Source of the DNA: Terriglobales bacterium
GTDB lineage: Bacteria; Acidobacteriota; Terriglobia; Terriglobales; Acidobacteriaceae
DNA: 50,657 nt
Assembly: GCA_024281115.1 (NCBI GenBank)
Contig: JAMXLI010000292.1
Span: 1-50,657 of the forward strand
Direction of reading: 5' to 3'
Under the pieces are notes generated by a model. That model was not told where the DNA came from. It did not search any database and saw only the letters and a program-made list of their open reading frames with translations. The position numbers and the translations under genes were made by a program. Shown here one piece after another: positions 24,927 through 32,315 of this stretch (positions within the stretch are counted from its first letter, which is position 1; every line of letters starts with the position of its first letter).

Positions 24927-26003
24927 CTAGTCGTTCACGCGCTGCCGGTTCGCGTTGGGACTTTCGGCCACGTAAGCGGTGATTGGCGCCTGCAATTGGA
25001 AGTTCAGGACGGTTTCCGAAGGCAGCACGATCTGCTGTCCCTTGGTAGCCGCTGAAACGCCGGTACCGGCGCCTGCGCCCACGGTGGCGCCAATGGCAGC
25101 TCCACGGCCGCCGCCCGCCAGCCCGCCAATGATGGCCCCCAGCGCGGCCCCGCCGCCGACTTTCGCCGCCGTGCTCTTGCCGCGGGAGCCGCCATGCCGC
25201 TCATAGGTATTGGTCTGCAGGGCGTAGGAGCGGCTGCCCACGGATAGCCGCGTCAGCTCCAGCACCACGGCGGATTGTCCGGCGAAGCGTCCTGCGCTCT
25301 TTACATCGGTGAGCTTGCCGGTCACGTCATAGCCGGCGGGGATCACCACGTTCCCCTGTTCGTCGCTTAAGGGCGAATCCAGGGTGGCCCGGAAGCTCTG
25401 TCCCATCTGGCTTTTTTCCGAGTCTATGGCATCAATCAGCCGCACGCTGATGTTGCTGCCGGCCGGGATAGTAACCGGCTTGGGGGCTGGCGGCGGGGGC
25501 GGCGTAGCCGGGGCCGCTGGCTCGGCGTTGCTGGCGAGGGCGGGCGCGCTTGGGGCGGCGCTATTCTCGGTAGAGGCCGGGGCCGCGCGGTGCGCCCGGG
25601 CCGGATGCGAGGTCCGTTGGCTGCGCGCTGCTTTCCGCTCAACTGGAGCAGGTTTCTCTTCCGGAGCGGGCTCCGGCGCCGGCGCTGCGGCCGGGGCCGG
25701 CGCGGCACTTGCGGCCTGCGGCGCCTGCACCTGCAGGTTGTTGACCACCGTCTTCACGCCGGCGACCTGGGCCGCGTCTCCGGCCGCAACCGCGCGCTCG
25801 GCGTCGCTGTTGGTATACCCCGAAAGTGTGACCACGCCGTCTTTGGATTCCACCGTAATCTGGCGGCTCTGGACCTGGGGATCGGAACTGATCTTGCTCT
25901 GTACATCGCTCTGCAATTGCGCGTCGTTACGCGCCTTGGAGCAGCCAAGGGCGATGCCCAACGTCAGCGTCAGGCACAATAGGAATATGAACTTCGATCG
26001 CAT
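24927..26003 (-). CDS. BON-domain / glycine-zipper lipoprotein
   Basis: A 358-residue lipoprotein. Signal peptide with lipobox IALGC (Cys21); a BON domain (about 28-95: 'VQSRQITVESKDGVVTLSGY'); a long Ala/Pro/Glu linker; then a region starting 'IPAGSNISVRLIDAIDSEKS' that resembles proteins carrying an SLH/TonB-style beta domain; then a glycine zipper (GGGAALGAIIGGLAGGGRG) expected to insert into a membrane. BON domains bind phospholipid and are linked to envelope stability. The ATG at 26003 begins the signal peptide. Terminated by the hairpin at 24878-24908. Confidence 0.9.
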   Translation of the reverse strand: MRSKFIFLLCLTLTLGIALGCSKARNDAQLQSDVQSKISSDPQVQSRQITVESKDGVVTLSGYTNSDAERAVAAGDAAQVAGVKTVVNNLQVQAPQAASAAPAPAAAPAPEPAPEEKPAPVERKAARSQRTSHPARAHRAAPASTENSAAPSAPALASNAEPAAPATPPPPPAPKPVTIPAGSNISVRLIDAIDSEKSQMGQSFRATLDSPLSDEQGNVVIPAGYDVTGKLTDVKSAGRFAGQSAVVLELTRLSVGSRSYALQTNTYERHGGSRGKSTAAKVGGGAALGAIIGGLAGGGRGAAIGATVGAGAGTGVSAATKGQQIVLPSETVLNFQLQAPITAYVAESPNANRQRVND

Positions 26004-26163
26004 AGAAGTCGCTCCTGAAGTATTAGGTCGGGTGGTTATAGTTTATCCAGCTTCTCTCCTATCTCCTAGAAATTAACCCCGGAGGAGAAGCGCGAGTTGC
26101 GCCCGCGCAGCTCGACATGGGAAGCGGCCGAGTTAAACTCGCGCTTGGTAAAAGGCGCTCAGG

Positions 26164-26670
26164 ATGTTGCAGCGGTTGATCTTAAGGGTGAAGCGAGGGG
26201 CGTTCTGGCTGTGTTCGCGCCTGATGATCGCCACCTACGCGCGTGTACCCCTGTTCGGGCGATTGCGCGGCTCGCTGGCGGTGATAACTGACAACGAACG
26301 CTTCCTGGTGCTGGAGAGAGCCGACGGCCTGGGCTTGTCCTTTGTGGGCGGGCTGGCGCGGCCCTGGGAACCGGAAGAAGCCACGCTTGCGCGCGAGGTG
26401 CGTGAGGAGACCGGGCTTACCGTGCTGCAGAGCTCGCCTCTGCTGCGCTACGACCATGATTGGCCTTATCCACATCGCACGGCGGCCTTTATGGTTGAAA
26501 TTTCCGGAAAAATCGCCGGATCCTGGGAGGGAACTCCGGTCTGGGTAACGTTTGCCGAACTGGAGCGCAGGGTTGTGACGAACCAGCGCGAAATTGTTGC
26601 CGCGCTTGCGGCCCGCGCGAAGAGCGGCACCAGCGACCGGCCAGAGGACCGGCGCGCTTCGACTCCATAA
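26164..26670 (+). CDS. NUDIX hydrolase
   Basis: A 168-residue enzyme hydrolysing a nucleoside diphosphate linked to some moiety X. It has a perfect Nudix box, G-x5-E-x7-REV-x-EE-x-GL, starting at Gly63 and reading GLARPWE ... REVREETGL. A short basic N-terminal stretch with a Trp-Leu hydrophobic run could be a membrane-associating helix. Substrate not predictable. The ATG at 26164 has no strong Shine-Dalgarno. It is divergent from the BON lipoprotein (160 bases) and convergent with the GGDEF gene. Confidence 0.92.
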   Translation: MLQRLILRVKRGAFWLCSRLMIATYARVPLFGRLRGSLAVITDNERFLVLERADGLGLSFVGGLARPWEPEEATLAREVREETGLTVLQSSPLLRYDHDWPYPHRTAAFMVEISGKIAGSWEGTPVWVTFAELERRVVTNQREIVAALAARAKSGTSDRPEDRRASTP

Positions 26671-26791
26671 GTGTGCGTCCCACCAGCTATGAGCCCGCCC
26701 GAGCTGCACGCTACTCTGGGAAGCCCCTGTGGTAGGGGCAGGCATTTCTGCCGGGCGTGAATCGCATGGCATGAAAGCGAGCCAGGGGCCC

Positions 26792-28051
26792 TCAGCTCGC
26801 GCCCTGGCCCTTGGAGCGCCAGGTATAGAACGCGGATTCCGCCAGTTCCACGCGGTTCCGGCCGCGTTCTTTCGCACGGTAGAGGGCTTCATCCGCAGCC
26901 TGAATTACCTGCGTCACCGTTCGGTTGCGCGTGCCCGGCTCTGCCACTCCGATGCTGACGGTCACCGACGCCATGCCTTCGTCGCCATTGCCGTGACGCT
27001 TGCCACGGGAGCGATGTGCGACCGGGTGACGGCGTTCCTGTCCTTCGCGCGCATGTTGCCGGCGGTCGCCGCCGCGTAACCGGAAGGAGGATGCCTCGAT
27101 GGTGTGCCGGACGCTCTCCAGGTGGGCCATCGCCTCTTTCGCCGATTTGCCGGCAAACAACACGGCGAACTCCTCTCCGCCGGTGCGGAACACCTGCGCT
27201 CCGCCCGGGGTTCGGGAAAGCTTGGATGCCACCAGGCGTAAGACATGGTCCCCGGTCTCGTGCCCGTACGTATCGTTGAAACGCTTGAAATGGTCCACGT
27301 CCACGATGCCGATGGCGTAACGCTCGCCGATGGTTCGCACGGTCTCGTTGAAAGCGCGGCGGCTGGGCACCCCGGTGAGCTCGTCATAGTACGCGAGGAA
27401 ATACGATGTTTCGACCACCGAGGCGGCCAGGATCAGTCCCGCCGCTGCCAGGTAGCCAATCGCGGCTATGCCCTCTCCCACCGCGCGCAGGCTTAAAGTG
27501 CAGGCCAGCATGCCCCAGAAGAACCCGGCTTCCACCGGCTTGCGGCTTTTCATAAATCGGTACAGCAGGATGCCGAAGGCGAGCGCGAAGGCCGCGTTCA
27601 CGAACGACGGAACGTAGAGATTGCGTGCCGCGACGTGCCGCTGGCCACCGATGCCCAGGGCCACGAAATCGGCCATCAGGATGCCCATCCGCGGCAATAG
27701 AGAGGCGAAATTCAGCCCTGTATCGCGCAGCACGTTCAGTAAAACGAAGTTGAATGGAACCAGGAAAGCAAGCAACGTGAAAGTCACCTGGGTGGCTGCC
27801 CCGGGAACGCGTTGTGCGGTCAGCGCTTCCTCGACCAGCACCAGCGCTATCAGGATGGATGAAACGCGCGCCGAATGGAAACGCCACGACAGCAGGATGC
27901 CGGTAACCGCCAGCACAAAGAACCCGAAACGCACGAAGCCATAACTGGAGGCGGAAACGTGGGTTTCGCGCAGCAGAAGCGCGCTGGCCAGCAACAGCAA
28001 GCTTCCGGGAGCGAAGAAGGACAGCAGGGTTCGAACGATACCGGTTTTCAA
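26792..28051 (-). CDS. Membrane diguanylate cyclase (GGDEF)
   Basis: A 419-residue enzyme making cyclic di-GMP from two GTP. N-terminal membrane domain of about six to seven helices (residues 8-215), then a GGDEF domain with signature GGEEF (291-295) and metal-binding Asp in IVDVDHFK and 'DTYGHETGDHVL'. The usual RxxD product-inhibition site before GGEEF reads PGGA, so feedback inhibition is probably absent. An unusual basic insertion (about 327-357) lies before the last strand MASVTVSIGVAE. The start is TTG at 28051 with GAGGAG 8 bases upstream. No EAL partner nearby. Confidence 0.92.
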   Translation of the reverse strand: MKTGIVRTLLSFFAPGSLLLLASALLLRETHVSASSYGFVRFGFFVLAVTGILLSWRFHSARVSSILIALVLVEEALTAQRVPGAATQVTFTLLAFLVPFNFVLLNVLRDTGLNFASLLPRMGILMADFVALGIGGQRHVAARNLYVPSFVNAAFALAFGILLYRFMKSRKPVEAGFFWGMLACTLSLRAVGEGIAAIGYLAAAGLILAASVVETSYFLAYYDELTGVPSRRAFNETVRTIGERYAIGIVDVDHFKRFNDTYGHETGDHVLRLVASKLSRTPGGAQVFRTGGEEFAVLFAGKSAKEAMAHLESVRHTIEASSFRLRGGDRRQHAREGQERRHPVAHRSRGKRHGNGDEGMASVTVSIGVAEPGTRNRTVTQVIQAADEALYRAKERGRNRVELAESAFYTWRSKGQGAS

Positions 28052-28351
28052 CGATCCCGCTCCTCGGACCGATTTTGGCCATTATCGGCGCGAGAACGCG
28101 CCAAGTGAATAGTGCGGATGGTTCCCGGCTGGCACCCCGTCATGCCACCGCCAAATCCCTTTTCGGCTGGGAGGGAGGGCTGGCGGGCGTGGATGCCTAC
28201 GCTGGCTTCACCCTGGGCCGGCCTGAACTTCCGCAGGTTGCCTCGGCTTGAAAGTAATCTGCGCGCGCTTGCCTCAAGTGCGGAGCAACCCTGCTACCCC
28301 CTGCAGCAATCTGAAGGCACGTGCCCGAACTACGGCACACAAGGAGAGAAC
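28052..28351. other. Intergenic region upstream of the small membrane protein
   Basis: 300 bases without a supported gene between the divergent GGDEF gene and the 49-residue membrane protein. A strong ribosome-binding site (AAGGAG) lies just before the ATG at 28352. I see no convincing -35/-10 pair; a GG-N11-GC site near 28128 fails the sigma-54 spacing. Confidence 0.5.
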
Positions 28352-28501
28352 ATGCTTTGGACCGTGTTTGTGATTCTGCTGGTGCTGTGGTTGCTGGGGT
28401 TCGGGTTCCACGTTGCCGGTAGCCTGATTCACATCCTGTTGGTGATCGCGCTGATCGTGCTGGTCATTAACCTGGTGAGCGGCCGCAGAACAGTTGTTTA
28501 G
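28352..28501 (+). CDS. Small membrane protein, Lmo0937 / DUF5670 type
   Basis: 49 residues: MLWTVFVILLVLWLLGFG, a short turn with His (FHVAGSLIH), then a second hydrophobic helix and a basic RR tail. The two-helix hairpin with a His between matches the short Lmo0937/DUF5670 stress-associated membrane protein family. AAGGAG lies 7 bases upstream of the ATG. It is followed 63 bases later by the double-BON lipoprotein; these short membrane proteins and BON proteins often sit together in stress islands. Confidence 0.85.
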   Translation: MLWTVFVILLVLWLLGFGFHVAGSLIHILLVIALIVLVINLVSGRRTVV

Positions 28502-28564
28502 CGCAGTTCCGGAGCAGCGGCCGCAGAGCCGCGCTCCCGCACTCTTGGTGCAGTGAGGAAAAAT

Positions 28565-29101
28565 ATGAAAACAGCAAAAACGGGTGTTCTCGGACTGGCG
28601 CTGGCTTGGGCGCTGGTGCTGGGCGCTTTGGGCGTGGGTTGTAACACACAGAACAATCCTTCGGTCAAAGATAATGTGAAGAAGGCCCTGGAACAGGCAG
28701 ACCTGAAGGACGTCACGGTTGCAGAAGATCGTGACAAAAACCTCATCACCCTGGGCGGGACGGTGCACTCCGAGGACGCGAAGCAGCGTGCCGGAGACGT
28801 GGCCAAGTCCGCCGGGGCAGGGCGCGTGGTGGCCAATGAAGTGAGCGTCCGGCCCGTGGACCAGGAAGGCGCGGCGAAGCAGATTGCGTCCAACGTGGAT
28901 TCCGGCATCGAGAGCAACTACAAGGCGGCGCTGATTGCCAATGGTCTGGACAAGCAGCACATCCGCTTTGATTCCAAGAACGCCGTGCTCACTCTGAAGG
29001 GTAGCGTCAAGTCCGCGGACCTGAAACAGCAGGCCCAACAGGTAGCGCAGAGCGTGCCCAACGTGCATCAGGTGATTAACGAACTGCAGGTCAACCGGTA
29101 A
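28565..29101 (+). CDS. Double-BON-domain lipoprotein
   Basis: A 178-residue periplasmic lipoprotein with lipobox LGVGC (Cys22) and two BON domains, one about 30-95 ('DVTVAEDRDKNLITLGGTVH') and one about 100-178 ('HIRFDSKNAVLTLKGSVKSA'). BON pairs bind membrane phospholipid and protect the envelope, as in E. coli OsmY or DolP. The start is the ATG at 28565, with AGGA just upstream; the GTG at 28553 is also in frame. It follows the 49-residue membrane protein. Confidence 0.9.
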   Translation: MKTAKTGVLGLALAWALVLGALGVGCNTQNNPSVKDNVKKALEQADLKDVTVAEDRDKNLITLGGTVHSEDAKQRAGDVAKSAGAGRVVANEVSVRPVDQEGAAKQIASNVDSGIESNYKAALIANGLDKQHIRFDSKNAVLTLKGSVKSADLKQQAQQVAQSVPNVHQVINELQVNR

Positions 29102-29172
29102 GCCTCAGCCGCGCAGGGTCTCCGGGATTCGCTCTCGGAGGCCCGGAGCGGCAGAAATTCGCCAGGATTGAA

Positions 29173-30030
29173 ATGACTGTACATAAATCTGCCCTGCACC
29201 TGATGGCCATGCTGGTCCTGGTGGGCCTGGCCGCGGGCGAATCGTCCAGTGCACCGGCTCCACCTTCCGTACCGGCCAATGACCTGGTGCGGAAAGTGGT
29301 GGAGAACGAGGTGCGGTCGCAAGCCGCCGACCACACGCACTGGATGTATCGGGTGCAACACGAGGAACCGGGCAAGTCAGAAGTCAAGGAAGTCGTGCAG
29401 ACCGATCACGGCTCACTCTCGCGCCTCATCGAGCGCAATGGACATGCTCTCAGCCCGGAGGAGCAGAAGAAGGAAGACGACCGCATCCATGAACTGGTGA
29501 GCGATCCCGACAAGCTCAAAAAGATGGAGGCGGAGCGGCGCCACGACTCCGACCAGGCGGAAGGGATGCTCAAAATCCTTCCTCAAGCCATGATTTTCAG
29601 CTACGCCGGCCGGCAGGGGGACGTTCTTCGCCTGAACTTCCGACCCAATCCGGAATACACTCCGTCCACGCGGGAAGCGACCGTGTTTCACCACATGGCG
29701 GGCACGATGTGGGTGAACGGCCGCGAAAATCGACTGGTGCGGCTGGACGGCAGGCTGATTACGCCGGTGAAGTTTGGCGCCGGGCTGCTGGGCCACCTCG
29801 ACCAGGGCGGCACCTTCTCCGTGCGGGATACGGAGATTGGGCCGGGTATATGGGACATGACCTACCTCGACGTCAACATGCAAGGCAAGGCGTTGTTCTT
29901 CCACACCATCACCGTGACGGAGAAGGAAGTGCACAGCCAATACCACCGCCTGCCGCAGTCCATCAGCCTGGAACAGGCGGCCTCGCTGCTGACCGGCGGG
30001 GAAACCCATCTGGCGCAGATGACAAAATAG
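29173..30030 (+). CDS. Secreted protein of unknown function
   Basis: A 285-residue exported protein: signal peptide (SALHLMAMLVLVGLAAG), an acidic helical region (residues 45-135, with 'EEQKKEDDRIHELVSDPDKL'), then a beta-rich C-terminal half ('MWVNGRENRLVRLDGRLITP', 'GIWDMTYLDVNMQGKALFFH') that looks like an outer-membrane-lipoprotein-sorting or lipocalin-like barrel fragment. I do not recognise a named family. The ATG at 29173 has AGGA about 9 bases upstream. It is followed by the SDR gene. Confidence 0.8.
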   Translation: MTVHKSALHLMAMLVLVGLAAGESSSAPAPPSVPANDLVRKVVENEVRSQAADHTHWMYRVQHEEPGKSEVKEVVQTDHGSLSRLIERNGHALSPEEQKKEDDRIHELVSDPDKLKKMEAERRHDSDQAEGMLKILPQAMIFSYAGRQGDVLRLNFRPNPEYTPSTREATVFHHMAGTMWVNGRENRLVRLDGRLITPVKFGAGLLGHLDQGGTFSVRDTEIGPGIWDMTYLDVNMQGKALFFHTITVTEKEVHSQYHRLPQSISLEQAASLLTGGETHLAQMTK

Positions 30031-30097
30031 GCTGGAACTTCCAGGCATCCTGGGCCCGCCGCGCCGATATCTTTCTAACCGTCCGCAAGGAAAAACC

Positions 30098-31051
30098 ATG
30101 CCGCGCAAAAGCTCTCATTCCGCACGTTCACAGAAGTCTTCCTCGAGCAAGGGTCGCGCTACTCTGCACCAGTTTCCCCAGCCGGCGCATTCTCGCCCCA
30201 AGCCGCCTTTTCCCGAGCAGCATCAGGCCAAGCCGGGACTGGAAGCCGACCTGGATCCCAGGCCGCGCTACAGCGCGCCCAACTATCGCGGCTCCGGCAA
30301 ACTGGAGGGCAAGGTCGCCATTGTGACCGGGGGCGACTCTGGGATCGGGCGCTCCGTGGCGGTGTTGTACGCGCGCGAGGGCGCCGATGTCGCCATCATC
30401 TACCTGCCGGAAGAGCAGCGGGATGCGGAGGAGACGCGCCAGGCGGTGCGCAATGAGGGACGGCGCGCTCTGCTCATCCCCGGCGATGTTAGCGATGCGC
30501 GTTTTTGCCGCGCTGCCGTCAAACGCGTGGTGCAGGAGTTCGGGCGATTGGATGTGCTGGTCAACAACGCGGCCTTTCAGCAGCACCAGGAAAAAATTGA
30601 ACAGCTCACCGAGGAGCAGTGGGACCGCACCTTCCGCACCAACATCTACGGGTACTTCCACATGGTGAAAGCCGCCCTTCCGCATTTCGGCAAGGGCAGC
30701 GTCATCGTCAATACCAGCTCGATTACCGGCCTGCAGGGGAACAAGCAGCTGGTGGATTACTCGTCCACCAAGGGCGCGATTAATGCTTTTACCAAGTCGC
30801 TGGCCCAGCAACTGGTTAGCCGCGGGATTCGCGTGAACTGCGTCGCACCCGGTCCGGTGTGGACGCCGCTGAATGTAGCCGACAAGCCGGCAGAAGAGGC
30901 CGCGCAACACGGAGCCAAGGTGCCCATGGAGCGGCCCGCACAACCGGAAGAAGTCGCGCCCGCTTACGTGTTCTTCGCCTCTGCGGCCGATTCGAGCTAC
31001 ATAACCGGAGAAGTGCTGACCATCCTGGGCGGAGAAACCACCGCCGCCTGA
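30098..31051 (+). CDS. SDR-family oxidoreductase (YhdF/YgfF-like)
   Basis: A 317-residue NAD(P)-dependent short-chain dehydrogenase. The first 60 residues are a Ser/Pro/Arg-rich extension typical of the general-stress SDR group (GspA/YhdF-like). The Rossmann motif TGGDSGIGRSVA is near residue 77; NNAA follows; the catalytic tetrad is Asn in FRTNIYGY, Ser in NTSSITG, Tyr and Lys in DYSSTKGAINAF. The C-terminal AGEV/ITGEVLTILGG is canonical. The substrate is unknown; family members are often glucose or aldehyde reductases. ATG at 30098 after AAGGAAAAA. Confidence 0.92.
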   Translation: MPRKSSHSARSQKSSSSKGRATLHQFPQPAHSRPKPPFPEQHQAKPGLEADLDPRPRYSAPNYRGSGKLEGKVAIVTGGDSGIGRSVAVLYAREGADVAIIYLPEEQRDAEETRQAVRNEGRRALLIPGDVSDARFCRAAVKRVVQEFGRLDVLVNNAAFQQHQEKIEQLTEEQWDRTFRTNIYGYFHMVKAALPHFGKGSVIVNTSSITGLQGNKQLVDYSSTKGAINAFTKSLAQQLVSRGIRVNCVAPGPVWTPLNVADKPAEEAAQHGAKVPMERPAQPEEVAPAYVFFASAADSSYITGEVLTILGGETTAA

Positions 31052-31244
31052 GACCAGAAAATTTGCGCCATCCGGCGGGGGGAAGTTGATTTCCACAGCT
31101 TCCCCAACTCATTGTTGGCAACCAAGTTGGCCCATTCTGCCGTCTTAGCAGTGATACCCGAAAAGTAAGACCCGGGCGCAGCTTCTTTGGCGATAGTTCC
31201 ACCCAGTTCTGCACCCAATACCGGCGTTTCCGAGGCTCAATCTT

Positions 31245-32315
31245 ATGAGAATCGCTTTGGTGGCCCCGCCGTTCATTCCCGTTCCTCCCAAAAATTATGG
31301 GGGTACCGAGTTGTTCGTAGGCTACCTGGCGATGGGTTTGAAGAAGTTGGGAATGGAGGTCGTGGTCTACACCAACGGCGAATCCACCGTAGACGTGGAG
31401 AAGCGCTGGTTGTACCCGGATTCGGAATGGCCCATCAAGGGCGAGATCTATGCCAACCTGCGGGAGACGAACCATAGCTCCTGGGCCATCAGCGATGCTG
31501 CCCGCGATTGCGACATCATCCACCTGAACAGCGTCTCCGGCCTGAGCCACACCCGGTTCGTGAGCGCCGAGTTCGTTTACACCATCCACCACCCTCATCT
31601 CGACGACCTCAGCGATTTCTACAGTTACTATCGCGATGTCCAGTTTGTGACCATCAGCCGCTTCCAGCAACGGCAGGAGAAAATGCCGCTGTTGCGCACC
31701 ATCCATCACGGACTCGATCTTTCGCTCTATCGCTTGCAGCCCGAGAAGCAGGAGTATCTGGCATTTTTGGGAAGGATAGCGCCCATCAAGGGCACGCACC
31801 TGGCCATCGAGGTGGCCAAGAAATCAGGGTTGCCGCTCAAGATTGCCGGGGAAGTGCAACCCATGTACCGCGATTACTTCGAAACCCAGGTGAAGCCGCA
31901 CATTGACGGCAAGTTTATCGAGTACCTGGGCGAGGCCGACCTCAAAATGAAGAACGAGCTGCTGGGGAAGGCGCGCGCTCTTTTGTTCCCCATTCAGTGG
32001 AACGAGCCTTTTGGATTGGTGATGGTGGAAGCCATGGCCTGCGGCACGCCGGTGCTCGCTCTGCCCGGAGGGGCGGTAGACGAGGTGGTGGATGACGGCG
32101 TCAGCGGCTTCATCTGCCACTCGGTAGACGAGATGGTGGAGCGCGTTCGCGATCTGCGCCTCAGCGGCGCCGGGGTCCGCAAGTATGCCGAGGAGTTCTT
32201 TTCCTTCGATACAATGGTGAAGCAGTATGCGGCGCTCTACCGCGAGCTGGCAGGCGGGGAGGGAGCGGCCGTGAAAAGCGAGGAACTGGTACAGCAACAT
32301 CGCGCGGTCGCATGA
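31245..32315 (+). CDS. Family 4 glycosyltransferase
   Basis: A 356-residue GT-B glycosyltransferase: N-terminal 'IALVAPPFIPVPPKNYGGTE', a middle PIKGTHLAIEVAKKSG and the donor-site motif EPFGLVMVEAMACGTPVLAL with the E-x7-E pair. It transfers a sugar from a nucleotide sugar to an unknown acceptor. The next gene, a glycogen-debranching-type hydrolase, starts inside its stop codon, so both act in one pathway, probably storage or exopolysaccharide synthesis. An inverted repeat GTCTTA/TAAGAC (31142-31171) precedes it; no Shine-Dalgarno is seen. Confidence 0.9.
   Translation: MRIALVAPPFIPVPPKNYGGTELFVGYLAMGLKKLGMEVVVYTNGESTVDVEKRWLYPDSEWPIKGEIYANLRETNHSSWAISDAARDCDIIHLNSVSGLSHTRFVSAEFVYTIHHPHLDDLSDFYSYYRDVQFVTISRFQQRQEKMPLLRTIHHGLDLSLYRLQPEKQEYLAFLGRIAPIKGTHLAIEVAKKSGLPLKIAGEVQPMYRDYFETQVKPHIDGKFIEYLGEADLKMKNELLGKARALLFPIQWNEPFGLVMVEAMACGTPVLALPGGAVDEVVDDGVSGFICHSVDEMVERVRDLRLSGAGVRKYAEEFFSFDTMVKQYAALYRELAGGEGAAVKSEELVQQHRAVA

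Noticed and set aside
26723-26739. GCCCCT/AGGGGC hairpin between convergent NUDIX and GGDEF genes
   Set aside because: Short and without T-run; termination not supported.
28128-28145. TGGCAC-like sigma-54 site
   Set aside because: GG-to-GC spacing is 11 bases instead of 10.
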